A DNA stretch of 21,684 nt, from IMG/VR virus record IMGVR_UViG_3300037847_001640, positions 10,270 through 31,953 of that record; one strand, written 5' to 3'. Shown one piece after another: positions 6,559 through 16,822 of this stretch. Origin of the DNA: a virus. Made by a program: the position numbers and the translations under genes. Numbering within the stretch: the first letter of the stretch is position 1; each line of letters begins with the position of its first letter. The notes beneath the pieces were generated by a model. The model did no database searches. It saw only the letters and a list, made by a program, of their open reading frames with translations, and had not been told where the DNA came from.

Positions 6559-9500
6559 CATCAACAGTAGTTGCCTTTACTCCATCTAAAGACACACTAA
6601 CCTTCGATAGAGCAAGCACGACTAACAGTAATGCTAATCTAACTGTATCGCCAAATACCAATGGGTTATTTATTGGAATGGTTGTTACAGGAAGTGGCAT
6701 ACCCGATGGAACAATAATAACTAATCTCAATGCGACAACTGCTTTCTTAAGCAAGTCGGCTACTAATTCTACAACTGCCGATAGGACATTTACTAAGTCA
6801 GCATACGAAGTTCCTCCTAATCCGTTGTTGTGTGCAAGCACATTATCCCCGACTAGTAGTGGTTCAGTTGTAGATAATTTTGGTGCTGTAATAATAGAAG
6901 AAGGTTCGGGGAGCGTAGTATTGACTCCTATAGGCAGGTCACAAATCGCTAATTGTAATGTTACAATAGGTAGTGAAAAAGTTACTTTGTCTAGTGGAAA
7001 TACTAACGCATTGTATATCGGCCAAAGCGTAACAGGAGTTGGCTTTACAGGTATAACTGCTACAATCAAAAGCATACCATCAAGCACTACATTTCATTTA
7101 ACGGAAAAGGCGAGTGCTACTGCTACCAATACAACATACACTTTAGGGCTAGAACATCAAAATTTACAAAACACAAGAGGCACTTCTATAAAATGCTTTG
7201 ACGATTTAACTCAAACAGGAATAAACATCAACAGTATTAATCTAAATACACACTATTTGTTTGCTATGATTCATTCCGATGATAGTTCTAAACATCATTT
7301 TGTTAGAGTTAAAGAAAAACTAAACGATGATGTGAATGGAGACTCTTTTGAGTTTGAGCCAAAATTAGGAAATGAAGTAAGTAAGGGAGTTAAATTCAAA
7401 TTATATTCTACTCCTATCCCTACTGATAAAACTATAGTGGCTGTTGGTCTTGGAATAAAAAATAGTGTAGGTCATAGTGCGGGTTTATCAAGACCACTGT
7501 TTTATTTCTTCGATGAAAATACAGATAAGAGAAATCAACTTGACCATAACAAAAAATATAATATTTTATATTCGGAGTTGGATTTCTTTTCAGCAGGGAC
7601 AGACACATTAACAACAACTAGTTTCTTCACCACTATGCAAGACTTTGGTTTTGAAGTCATTGATTACGGTAGATTTTCTTTGAGAACTAGACTAGTAGAT
7701 AGGTTAAGAGAATTAGATAGCCCTATTGTTTCTACTACTAATGAAGGAGGAACACCGCTTCCTGCTTATACTCCATTTAGTAGAGATAATTGTTTTGGTA
7801 ATGCTAGAAGAGATGATGATGACACCGTAACAAATGAAGCAACTCAAAATTATATTGGCCCTATTAGATATTTGTCATATGGCTTTTCTAAAGATAAAGC
7901 AAATTTAAGTTACAATGTAATAGACCAACAATTGTATGAATCTATTGGAGCAAAAGGTAGCCTAGCAGAAGTAAAAATAGCAGACCCTTATAGAATAGTG
8001 ACCACTAAAATGAAAGACAATGAACCTCTTAGAATTAGACAACAACTGTTTACTGGCGACTTTAATGAATTCAAATCATTTGGAGCAACTATTTTTTCAT
8101 TTGTTGGAGGTTCTGTGTATAACATAACAACAAGTCACGACTTAAACAGTTATCTAAACGAGGGAGATGAAGTTAGAGTTGGTAATAGAATAATGGTAGT
8201 TTCGGGATTAGGTGCTTTTAGTAATGCCGCACAAACAATTTCATTTACAACTTACCATAGACTAGAAACAGAATCCGAGTTTACTGTAGGAAGTTTACCG
8301 ACATTAGCAAATGGAAGTTTATTAGAAAGAAGGGCTTATAACAAAAAGGATAAAACTTTACTAACGGATTTTCCATTGATAGATAATAGACAAGTGGACT
8401 TATATGTAAAATTATTATCGAAAGAATTTTCCTTTTTATATGCTAGAGTTACTTCTATTGATGCTGTAAAAAAATTAATGACTCTAAGTTTTTCAAATAA
8501 AGCATATTATGATTCTGATGGTAATACTAGCGATGAACACGAATATCATGCTCAAGGAAACATGCTAGATTACATGAATGGTCAATATGCTATTCTAGTA
8601 GAAAAAATAGACGGAACTGTTGAAAGAATAGATAACTACAAAGAAAATGGATTAACACAAGTTAAGTTAGCAGGTAGAAGTAAAATAAGACAGTTAATAT
8701 CTCCCATAATAAATAAGAATACTTTATTTTCTCAAGATGTAATCTATTCAACTCAAAGCCCGTATAATAAATTATCTCATCTTCTTACTTCCTTTACTTG
8801 TGAATTTGATAGTAAAACATTAACTACTACGAGTAGTATAACTTTAACAGCAGGAGACAAGGTTCATTTAAAACATGCTTCGGGTATGATGGGATATATA
8901 GGAGAAATAGCAACAACAGCAACAGGAACTAGTTTTACATTAGTGGATAAAGCAAGAGCGCAAGGAACTCTTCTTGAAGGATTCAAAGAATCGAATAAAG
9001 GATTTATGTTAAATAAAGCATTAGCAACTAATACTCTAGTAGATTCTACTACTAGTCTAAGCGGTGCATCGGATAAAGGGCTGTTCTTTGATTCGGGAGT
9101 AAAGATAACTTCTTCCGGTGACGAAGGAGATATTTTAATCGGCAGTAGTGCAAGCGATAATGAAGGAGCAGTGGGGTATTTCTTAAGTGACATTGCTAAC
9201 ATGAAAAGCGATTCTCACTTCCAAACTATACTAGAGGATGAGAATGGGAATAGTGAAACCTTTGATACTGTGAACACTCTTATTGATTTTGAGATAGTAG
9301 ATACTAAGTCTGCCGGTGAAAATAAAGGAACTATTGTAACTATTGCCCCTTACAATCCATTGACATTGGGTAGAGTTGATATTAACCACGCCAACACTCA
9401 AGATACTGATTTTACTTTAGTTGGTAGGCTAACACATAATATGAGTCTTGCTAGAAGATTTATAGAAGTTGATTCGGATTCTGCTATGTCTTCTGTTAAT

Positions 9501-12500
9501 AATATTAGAGGAGAAAGAAACCTACATCTAAAGCCTCTATTTGTAAATGGTAAATTTTTAGCAAATGTATTACAAGTTGAAAAGGATGTCAATGTGACGG
9601 TAAATGCAACAACATTAGGCGTTGATGCAACATTAACAGTAGATACAAGTAAATTATCAGTAGGCATGGTAATAGATGATACCACACATTCTAACATTCC
9701 TTCATCCACTACTATAACATCCGTAGGTAGTATTAGCGTTGAAATGAGTAATAATGCTACAGGTGCTAGTGCAAGCCCTACTGAATTTTCATTGGCTAGC
9801 AACCAATGTAGAATAATGTTAGACCGAGAGGTTGGTGTTCATACTTTTACGAGAGCATCAATAGTTGCAGGTTCTCCTGTAATAAGAAATGTAGATACTG
9901 AAAAGTTATTTATTGGCATGCAAGTGGTAGGCACAGGTTTAGCAGTTGGAACTACTTACTTAATTGAAAGCATGAACAAAGAAGAAAGAACGGTTACTTT
10001 AGATAATAATGCAGAACTTACTATCAATGTAACAACACTCTTTACTGCTTTCTTTGTTAGTGGAATGTCAATAGATAGATTAGAGGGACATCACAATCAA
10101 GACGATGTGAGGGAAACTACAAAGTTTACACACGAATTAAATCTGTTAAATGGTGGTCACTTACACGGAGGAAAGAATATTGCATTATTACACCCACAAG
10201 TTAATCAAACTAATGTAAATAACATAACGAGCATATTAGATTTCAAGTTGGAAGCAGAACATCCTATGTTGTATAATAGCGGAACTAGGGCGCATGGGCT
10301 TTCAACTAGTGCTAGAGTTGATAGATTAGGAAGTTATCAATCTCAATTTGGTTCTTCTAATTATAGATTGATTAATTTAGAAAAAGGTAACTACAACAAG
10401 AGTAAGCATTTGATATTTGACTCGGATGATACTATAATGTATGAAAATGAAACTAGTAAAATAAAATATTACGCTAGTGCATATAGATATAATGCAGGAC
10501 AGTATATTTTTGGTATTCGTCAAGATAATATAATAGGAACAGATATAAGTCAAAGGAACTACATTGGTGAAGGTAATATAAGAACTACTAGTGGTAGTTC
10601 TATAGTCACGATAGATGTCTTGAAATTCATTTCGGGAAGCACGAATACTCTTTTTCATAATGTGTTTAGGGTTGGTCAAAAAGTAGTTAGTCCTGATATT
10701 CCTAGTGATACTTTCGTTGGTGCAATTGTAGGATTTGGTAATGCGGGTGACTCGTTATTACAGATGAAACTTGTAGATTTAGATGGTAACGCTGTAAATG
10801 CAACATCCACTACTAATACTTCAACAGCAACATTCTTCAAGTTTGACAACAAAAGAATATTAGAGTCAAGGGGATTTTTACCTAGCGTCGGTGATAGATT
10901 TTTTGAGCCAACTACACTAGAACAAAACACTGGCAATCCACATAGTTTAGAATACTTTAGAAGAGGAGGAAAGCCTATCACTTTTTTTACTCCCTTTGTT
11001 CACGATAAACTAACACTATATAAAAAAACAGACTATCCTAACTTAAGAGGTTCCGATAATAATAAAACTAGACTCATAAACGCTCATCAATATAGAGATA
11101 AGTTTGAACAAATAGACCCTAAAGTTGCTAGAATGTTTTTATTTAGTAATAGTGATTTATTACCTTATTCTTCTACAAGAAAAGATAGTTTGTTAAACAT
11201 AAATAAAACTAGAGATATAACAAAGTATTCTTTATTAACATTAGGAGAATTAAGTCTTAGCACACGCTCGGATTTGAAAGAAGCCTCTAGGGGAATAACA
11301 AATACGATAACTGCCTTTGATGACTCTTACAGACATCATAATATTCTTTCTGCCTTTGATGGAAAACAAATAAATAAACTAAGAAGATTCAGCATTATGA
11401 GATTAACCGAATTAGTTGTGGATGTATTCTATAATCAATTTGACCCCGAAAACATACCGGAAAATACTAACAATATAGGCACTGTAACCAACTATCCTAG
11501 ACATATACTTGTAGGGCTTAATGATGGTGGGGGGACGGCTAAACCTATTGGTATAGGTTCTGTTAGCGGTAAGGTCATCAATACTGTTGATAATACAGGT
11601 AGTGCGGCAACTGTTGATAATTTAAACCCCGAAGATATATTAGTAGACAGGGGAGGTAGATTTATTGGAGTAGTGGCTAGTATAGGAACTAACACTATAA
11701 CATTAGTAGACAAGGCAAATAGAACTGTCTTGGATAGTTCTAACAATGCCGGTTTCTATAAACCTACAGTTAATCAAGCAAATGGAAGTTCACCCAATAT
11801 TGATTTTATGCAACTTTTTCATGTTGCTCATAATAGGACAAATTTGGCTGTAGAAGAAACTATTTCTTGTAATATAGTAAATGGAAGCCAAGTTGTGACG
11901 GTAGTTAATGCAGGTGACATGGATAAGATATTTATTGGCATGACAGTTACGGGAGGCGGGATAGGTGCTTTGACTCAATATGTGCAATCCATGAACTTCT
12001 CTAACAACACTTTCACATTACGCTTACAGGCAACAACCACATCAAACGGTGTAAACTTGACTTTTACAAATCGTAGTGGAACTGCAACCATTTCGGGCTA
12101 TAATACTGACAATGATTTTGTTCAAGGTAATGGTAACATTAATCCGATGCAGTATGTTACTATGCGAGGATTAGCGAGTGATGGAACTGGTTTTCCTAAT
12201 AACTATGTAGCGGCATTTACTCCACAAGGTCAAACGGCTGGAAGTGGTGCAAATAGAGGAGATAACGATAGGGGTTATGGAGGAAATAATGCAAATTTTT
12301 GTGACACTACCTTTTCGGATGTATTTGGCGTAAATGCTATGGGAGGAGAAGTAGCAGGAGCAAACCAAGATAATAGCATTGTTTTACCTATTGTTTTATC
12401 TAGTCAAAATTCGTCTTTTAACTCTTGGCTAGCAAACCAAACAAGAGATACTACTATTAGTAAATTATCTATTGAATCTCGGTTTGGTAACACTTTCCCA

Positions 12501-15059
12501 CCAATAATGGAGATAGCAGTTTCACCTAGTTCAAAAGGCTCAACTCAAAACTTTCATGGAGCAGGAAAACACAATGCCGTTAATACAGGTGCCGAGAATA
12601 CCATTAATTCAAGAAGAAACTATCAAGGTTCTATTCCTATATTTTTAGATAGATGGGGAATAACAGGCGGTGGTGGTGCTAGAGTAGATACTGGCATGGC
12701 CGCTACTAAGGTGGCAAGTTTTAGAAGCATAGACATAGATGGAACCGATAGACAAGAGGTTAGATTTGGAATTACTACAGCAACCACCACTAAAAGCACA
12801 ACAGGGACTATTTCTAGTTCAGCAGTAGGTTTTGCTAATAAAGTAGTAGGAGCAGATAATTTCAATGCAACTACAATTAGACGCTATCAAGATGATGCTG
12901 ACGGTGTGTTTGGTGGATTCAAACCAACTTTGAAAATTGATGTAGGCTATACTGCATCTTGTGTTTTTAACACGACAACTATTACAGCCGCTAGATTTGA
13001 AGACACGAATGATGAATTAGCGGCAGATGAAGAATATACAAGTTTTGGAGGAGATGACCAAATATATCTTTATGTAGATAGCGAGAAAGTTCCATTTTTT
13101 ACTAGAACACAACAAAGAACTGGTGGTGTTAGCCCTCCATTAATTCATATGTCCAATAACGCTACAAGTGCGGGAACGGATTTAAATGTTATATTTAGCA
13201 GAAATAGAGTAGGAACTAAAAAAGCAACTAATGGAACAGATGTTACTGTTCTAGCATTTACTGATTATAATATTACATCACAAAAAAATAGTTTCGCAAA
13301 TGCAGACGGAGTAGTTAGAACAGATAATCCTTTATTCTTAAGCCATGTAGACTTGACTGGTTGTTATCTAGTTTCGGAAGGAGTAAAAATAGACGATACT
13401 GATGATGATGAAAACCCAATAGTTAGAAATTTGGGCGTTACCATCGGTAACAATGTTGCGGAGGATGGTTCAAGAACTATGAATGGTTTTACGCAAAATA
13501 GAGCCTCCATAGATTTAGGAACTCCTAACCATATATTATATGTTATATCGCACGAAATAGACACAACTAGAAAGGACAGAACTCATATTTTGACGGTTAG
13601 TGGAAATTTCCCTTCACCTGTAGCGAGTTCTGTAGTCGCAGGTAGGCTTAAGACTTTTAGAATAATGCAACCTAATCATACTTGCTTTCACGATTTTAGC
13701 CCAAAGAAAATTAGATTGAATCAGTTGTCTTCAAGTTACACTAAAAAACCTAGAGAAGATGCAACTTATACCACAATAAACAATTTCATGTTTGCAGATA
13801 GATTAGGTAGTAGAAGCGACGAAGGGAACAATGAGGCGGTTCTTTCAATGTATGTTGTTGTAGATACTGACGGACAAACAGATGAAAGTGATATTGTTAT
13901 TAGAAACCCTACAAGTATGAGAAATAATATAATGACAGAAGGCAAATTAAAAATGAACCTTAGCGATGGAGATAATAATAACTTTACGACTGTTGAATTT
14001 AGTGATGCAGGAAATGATATAGGCTTTGAGATGACTCTTGAAAGACAAAAAGAACTCTTAGGTGTAGTTTCTGTTTCCGAAACTATGGATGTTTTAGTTG
14101 GAACTAATGATAGTATAGATGCAAATAGGGCGATTATAGGTTCTAGCGTTTCTATTGCATCCGATACTGATAATCTAATTAATGAATTACTAGAAGAGAA
14201 TGATGTAGACTTCACCCAAACAACTACTAATTATCCGTTTATTGTAGCACCTAACTTTAGGGGAGTAGATTTATTTTCAGCAATAAAATTCTTAATGACT
14301 AAAAAAGATAAGACACTAATAGAAGAGGGAGGCTCTTTTAAAGTAAAAGAGGAAACTGAACAAGACTTATCTTCAAGAGTTTTCTTTAACACCTTAGATA
14401 ATAAAACAGAAATATTTTCTTACAGTAGAGAGAAGAGTGAATTTGATTTATTTAATGAAATAGAAGTGTTTGGAAAGTTTCACAAAGGAGTTAGAAAAGA
14501 ACTTAGAAGTATTAAGAAGAGAGGTAAGAAGACTCTTCAAGTTTTCGAGAATGAACTCATTACACAAGAAGATGTAGATAAAAGAGCCTTTCAGTTATTG
14601 AAGTTACATAATGATGAAAGTTTTGGTCTTCAATTAAATGTTGGACATAAAGGAATATCTCAACTAAGAGTTGGTGATGTAGTTACTGTTGAAATACCAC
14701 AAGAAGGTATTTCGAGAAGTGAATTTATTGTATTAGAAATACAACATAATCTAACAGGAACTATGGATTTAGAATTAGGTAGTTATACCAAAGGATTAGA
14801 GGATAGATTTGCAGAATTAGCAGTAGCGAATAACGCTGTAAATAATAAAATTAGGGAAAATGAATTTGATGATGTTGCACAAAAGTTTGACATAGCGAAG
14901 ATGGCTAAGATAAAACCAATAAAATTCCTAGTGAGAAAATCTACTGTTCCTGCCGGTGCTTTTGCATTGAATACTAGCACACAAACACTAAATACAAACA
15001 CCGCCACATTAAACATAGGAGTAACAACAGTCACTACATTAGTGGAGGAAGAGTTTTGA
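6555..15059 (+). CDS. Giant tail hub / central tail protein with repeated beta modules (2834 aa)
   Basis: ATG 6555 follows a GGAGG SD 7 bases upstream and overlaps the previous stop. Residues ~2370-2780 resemble the tail-hub fold of gp27/GpD/late-control proteins. In particular, SQLRVGDVVTVEIPQEG followed by FIVLEIQHNLTGTMDLELGSY matches the typical end 'l.pGd.v.v..p...g.f.V..i.H.......t.l.lg'. The other ~2300 residues are Thr/Asn/Ser-rich beta domains. A short module recurs at about residues 15-82, 127-197, 755-805, 1012-1080, 1095-1170, 1336-1430, 1671-1735 and 1769-1840. Examples of its core are LFIGMVVTGSGIPDGT, LFIGMQVVGTGLAVGT and IFIGMTVTGGGI. The hub would plug the tail tip, with the modules reaching toward the host surface. 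No catalytic peptidase or glycosidase motif was recognised. Confidence 0.8.
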   Translation: MTSTVVAFTPSKDTLTFDRASTTNSNANLTVSPNTNGLFIGMVVTGSGIPDGTIITNLNATTAFLSKSATNSTTADRTFTKSAYEVPPNPLLCASTLSPTSSGSVVDNFGAVIIEEGSGSVVLTPIGRSQIANCNVTIGSEKVTLSSGNTNALYIGQSVTGVGFTGITATIKSIPSSTTFHLTEKASATATNTTYTLGLEHQNLQNTRGTSIKCFDDLTQTGININSINLNTHYLFAMIHSDDSSKHHFVRVKEKLNDDVNGDSFEFEPKLGNEVSKGVKFKLYSTPIPTDKTIVAVGLGIKNSVGHSAGLSRPLFYFFDENTDKRNQLDHNKKYNILYSELDFFSAGTDTLTTTSFFTTMQDFGFEVIDYGRFSLRTRLVDRLRELDSPIVSTTNEGGTPLPAYTPFSRDNCFGNARRDDDDTVTNEATQNYIGPIRYLSYGFSKDKANLSYNVIDQQLYESIGAKGSLAEVKIADPYRIVTTKMKDNEPLRIRQQLFTGDFNEFKSFGATIFSFVGGSVYNITTSHDLNSYLNEGDEVRVGNRIMVVSGLGAFSNAAQTISFTTYHRLETESEFTVGSLPTLANGSLLERRAYNKKDKTLLTDFPLIDNRQVDLYVKLLSKEFSFLYARVTSIDAVKKLMTLSFSNKAYYDSDGNTSDEHEYHAQGNMLDYMNGQYAILVEKIDGTVERIDNYKENGLTQVKLAGRSKIRQLISPIINKNTLFSQDVIYSTQSPYNKLSHLLTSFTCEFDSKTLTTTSSITLTAGDKVHLKHASGMMGYIGEIATTATGTSFTLVDKARAQGTLLEGFKESNKGFMLNKALATNTLVDSTTSLSGASDKGLFFDSGVKITSSGDEGDILIGSSASDNEGAVGYFLSDIANMKSDSHFQTILEDENGNSETFDTVNTLIDFEIVDTKSAGENKGTIVTIAPYNPLTLGRVDINHANTQDTDFTLVGRLTHNMSLARRFIEVDSDSAMSSVNNIRGERNLHLKPLFVNGKFLANVLQVEKDVNVTVNATTLGVDATLTVDTSKLSVGMVIDDTTHSNIPSSTTITSVGSISVEMSNNATGASASPTEFSLASNQCRIMLDREVGVHTFTRASIVAGSPVIRNVDTEKLFIGMQVVGTGLAVGTTYLIESMNKEERTVTLDNNAELTINVTTLFTAFFVSGMSIDRLEGHHNQDDVRETTKFTHELNLLNGGHLHGGKNIALLHPQVNQTNVNNITSILDFKLEAEHPMLYNSGTRAHGLSTSARVDRLGSYQSQFGSSNYRLINLEKGNYNKSKHLIFDSDDTIMYENETSKIKYYASAYRYNAGQYIFGIRQDNIIGTDISQRNYIGEGNIRTTSGSSIVTIDVLKFISGSTNTLFHNVFRVGQKVVSPDIPSDTFVGAIVGFGNAGDSLLQMKLVDLDGNAVNATSTTNTSTATFFKFDNKRILESRGFLPSVGDRFFEPTTLEQNTGNPHSLEYFRRGGKPITFFTPFVHDKLTLYKKTDYPNLRGSDNNKTRLINAHQYRDKFEQIDPKVARMFLFSNSDLLPYSSTRKDSLLNINKTRDITKYSLLTLGELSLSTRSDLKEASRGITNTITAFDDSYRHHNILSAFDGKQINKLRRFSIMRLTELVVDVFYNQFDPENIPENTNNIGTVTNYPRHILVGLNDGGGTAKPIGIGSVSGKVINTVDNTGSAATVDNLNPEDILVDRGGRFIGVVASIGTNTITLVDKANRTVLDSSNNAGFYKPTVNQANGSSPNIDFMQLFHVAHNRTNLAVEETISCNIVNGSQVVTVVNAGDMDKIFIGMTVTGGGIGALTQYVQSMNFSNNTFTLRLQATTTSNGVNLTFTNRSGTATISGYNTDNDFVQGNGNINPMQYVTMRGLASDGTGFPNNYVAAFTPQGQTAGSGANRGDNDRGYGGNNANFCDTTFSDVFGVNAMGGEVAGANQDNSIVLPIVLSSQNSSFNSWLANQTRDTTISKLSIESRFGNTFPPIMEIAVSPSSKGSTQNFHGAGKHNAVNTGAENTINSRRNYQGSIPIFLDRWGITGGGGARVDTGMAATKVASFRSIDIDGTDRQEVRFGITTATTTKSTTGTISSSAVGFANKVVGADNFNATTIRRYQDDADGVFGGFKPTLKIDVGYTASCVFNTTTITAARFEDTNDELAADEEYTSFGGDDQIYLYVDSEKVPFFTRTQQRTGGVSPPLIHMSNNATSAGTDLNVIFSRNRVGTKKATNGTDVTVLAFTDYNITSQKNSFANADGVVRTDNPLFLSHVDLTGCYLVSEGVKIDDTDDDENPIVRNLGVTIGNNVAEDGSRTMNGFTQNRASIDLGTPNHILYVISHEIDTTRKDRTHILTVSGNFPSPVASSVVAGRLKTFRIMQPNHTCFHDFSPKKIRLNQLSSSYTKKPREDATYTTINNFMFADRLGSRSDEGNNEAVLSMYVVVDTDGQTDESDIVIRNPTSMRNNIMTEGKLKMNLSDGDNNNFTTVEFSDAGNDIGFEMTLERQKELLGVVSVSETMDVLVGTNDSIDANRAIIGSSVSIASDTDNLINELLEENDVDFTQTTTNYPFIVAPNFRGVDLFSAIKFLMTKKDKTLIEEGGSFKVKEETEQDLSSRVFFNTLDNKTEIFSYSREKSEFDLFNEIEVFGKFHKGVRKELRSIKKRGKKTLQVFENELITQEDVDKRAFQLLKLHNDESFGLQLNVGHKGISQLRVGDVVTVEIPQEGISRSEFIVLEIQHNLTGTMDLELGSYTKGLEDRFAELAVANNAVNNKIRENEFDDVAQKFDIAKMAKIKPIKFLVRKSTVPAGAFALNTSTQTLNTNTATLNIGVTTVTTLVEEEF
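15044..15048 (+). promoter_or_regulatory. SD site (GGAGG) that sets the TTG start at 15056
   Basis: GGAGG stands 7 bases before TTG 15056. There is no ATG or GTG nearby in this frame, and the TTG overlaps the hub stop codon as TTGA, so this site supports an unusual start codon. Confidence 0.6.
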
Positions 15060-15406
15060 TAACTGAAAAATTACAGAATTTGATTGCAGGTCACATAGCA
15101 AGCAGTTTGATTGATAGTGCCAAAGTTGGCTTAGGAGGCAATACCACATTTCCATCACAAGGAGATTTAGATGTCCCTTTGACTAGTGTTAGTGTAGCGA
15201 GTGCGGCAACGAATGATGCCAACTCAAATGTTGTTCAAATAAAGGCTACAGTAAACTGCAATCAAGCAGGAATGACGGGTCAGGTTCTTAGAGAAGTTGG
15301 CTTCTTTGACTCTACAGATTTAGTTATTAGACAAAACTTTGATGGGATTGGGCCGTTTTCTTCAAATGATACTTTAGAATTTTTTATATTATTAGAGGTA
15401 GAGTGA
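15056..15406 (+). CDS. Small tail protein, tail-collar/fibre-adaptor-like
   Basis: This 116-residue protein starts at TTG 15056, because the first internal Met is around residue 73. The N-terminus (MITEKLQNLIAGHIASSLID, then KVGLGG) and the C-terminal half (GQVLREVGFFDSTDLVIRQNF, ending in a strand LEFFILLEVE) follow a pattern common in phage proteins that attach fibres to the baseplate: an N-terminal helix, 'i..igiG', a later 'reiGlfd...l......', and a last strand. The family match is by pattern and from memory. It sits between the hub and the tail fibre, which supports an adaptor role. The overlap TTGA suggests translation by termination-reinitiation. Confidence 0.62.
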   Translation: MITEKLQNLIAGHIASSLIDSAKVGLGGNTTFPSQGDLDVPLTSVSVASAATNDANSNVVQIKATVNCNQAGMTGQVLREVGFFDSTDLVIRQNFDGIGPFSSNDTLEFFILLEVE

Positions 15407-15407
15407 T

Positions 15408-16817
15408 ATGCCAACAGAAGCAAACCCGCACCATTTTTCTAACCACACAAAAGATGATGTTGCTATTGGCCAAATAGAAGATGCAGTAGATTTTCCACAT
15501 ACAGGGTTAATTAAGGCTTTAAGTTTAGGAATGAAAGGGAACTATGTAATTAACGATTCAGCAACAGGCTTCGATATAACTCAAAGTTCTTCATCAAGTA
15601 GTGCTGTTGTTGTAGAAGCAGGTAAAATATTTAGAGATGGTATTCTAACAGCCTCTACTGCTCAAACTACATTTGCTCAAAGTGACTTTAACAATACTAT
15701 AAACGCACATCATTTATTGGTGGTGGCTTCTAATAATTCTGTAGTTATCCGCAAATTCGGAACAGGCGGTATTTACGGAAGCGCATCAAATGTTGTAAAT
15801 AAAATACCTCCATATACAGAAGGAGATACTATAATAGCCATAATTAGTTTTACTGCTGATGGATTTAATGATATGAAAGTTCAATATCTAACAACAGGAA
15901 AGGTTGCTAATGGTGTAAGTATTGGCTATAACAATTCGGGCTATGACCAAACAATGTCTATCACAGGGGCTAGTGGAAGAACGACACTCTTATCCGAAGA
16001 AAATCAAGTGGTGTTAAAACTTAATGGCACTGGTTCTTCTAATTTGTTTACAGTTACGGATAGTGCAGACCAAACACAATTTGCTGTAAAAGGGGATGGC
16101 ACATTAGAAACAGACCTTACTGCTAGTAGAGCATTAGTAACGGATGCTAGTAAAAACATTTCAGTGAGTTCAGTAACTTCTACTGAATTAGCATTATTAA
16201 GTGGTGCGGCTTTTGGTATTGGTAACAATAACATATTAAGAGCCAATGCAAATGTAGTTGATAATGACTTCTTGAGAGTTGATGGCACACAAATAGAAGG
16301 TAGAAGTGCAAGCGAATTAGCATCCGATATAGGAGCATTGACAGGAACATTCGGCATAGCAAATAATAACATATTACAGGCTAATGCCAACTTAGCCGAT
16401 GATGATTTCCTAAGAGTAGATGGAACACAAATAGAGGGTAGAACTGCGGCTCAAACATTATCGGATATTGCCGCTATGCCATTAGCAGGTGGAACATTTA
16501 CAGGAGCAGTTACAGTTGATACAGGTCAAACATTTAGAACTCCTAGATTACCAATGGTTTCTGTTTCGGCAAGCACTACTTTGACAGAAGCAACTCACGC
16601 AGGAGCATATCTAAAATGTGCAGGAAATGTAACTTTACCTGCTACTTCGACAGAAGGAGAACATTATACTATTCTAAATGTAACAGGTGGTAATATTACT
16701 GTTGGAAGAAATGGTAATAATATTAATAATGCGGCTTCCGATATTACAGTTGCTACTTTTAACGGGGTAACTTGTATTGCTATTAGCGGCAATGATTGGA
16801 TTGCATTAGGAGTTTGA
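15408..16817 (+). CDS. Tail fibre protein with tandem repeats
   Basis: This 469-residue protein starts at ATG 15408, 8 bases after SD GAGGT. The N-terminus is short, with a His/Asp-rich start (PHHFSNHTKDDVAIGQIEDA), followed by a long Ser/Thr/Asn/Gly-rich beta region. Two tandem 46-residue repeats begin at Phe269 and Phe315, each with NNNIL.ANAN..D.DFLRVDGTQIEGR; this DxFLRVDG pattern is common in trimeric phage fibres. A short MPLAGGTFTGAVTVD motif, also typical of fibres, follows the repeats. The C-terminus ends in a compact beta region closing with CIAISGNDWIALGV. No intramolecular chaperone or lyase domain is obvious. It probably forms a host-recognition fibre. Confidence 0.82.
   Translation: MPTEANPHHFSNHTKDDVAIGQIEDAVDFPHTGLIKALSLGMKGNYVINDSATGFDITQSSSSSSAVVVEAGKIFRDGILTASTAQTTFAQSDFNNTINAHHLLVVASNNSVVIRKFGTGGIYGSASNVVNKIPPYTEGDTIIAIISFTADGFNDMKVQYLTTGKVANGVSIGYNNSGYDQTMSITGASGRTTLLSEENQVVLKLNGTGSSNLFTVTDSADQTQFAVKGDGTLETDLTASRALVTDASKNISVSSVTSTELALLSGAAFGIGNNNILRANANVVDNDFLRVDGTQIEGRSASELASDIGALTGTFGIANNNILQANANLADDDFLRVDGTQIEGRTAAQTLSDIAAMPLAGGTFTGAVTVDTGQTFRTPRLPMVSVSASTTLTEATHAGAYLKCAGNVTLPATSTEGEHYTILNVTGGNITVGRNGNNINNAASDITVATFNGVTCIAISGNDWIALGV
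16212..16487 (+). repeat. Two tandem 138-bp (46-codon) repeats inside the tail fibre gene
   Basis: Unit 1 spans 16212-16349 and unit 2 spans 16350-16487, in phase with the gene. Of the first 31 residues, 26 are identical between units, including the run DFLRVDGTQIEGR; similarity fades toward the end of each unit. They look like a duplicated fibre-shaft segment. Confidence 0.85.
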
Positions 16818-16822
16818 TTACT

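Noticed and set aside
6533-7087. 184-residue minus-strand frame
   Set aside because: It lies antisense to the hub gene, is low-complexity Leu/Val/Thr-rich, and has no matching gene signals. It mirrors the Thr/Asn codons of the beta modules.
13766-14215. 149-residue minus-strand frame
   Set aside because: It is antisense to the hub gene, Ser/Leu-rich, without motifs or an SD. It is judged a shadow frame.
6555-15059. Polymerase, protease or glycosidase domains in the 2834-residue protein
   Set aside because: No catalytic motif could be located by eye; the sequence reads as beta-rich structural modules plus a hub domain.
16212-16487. Repeats as a possible CRISPR array
   Set aside because: The units are 138 bp, adjacent, in phase and coding; there are no short palindromic repeats with unique spacers.
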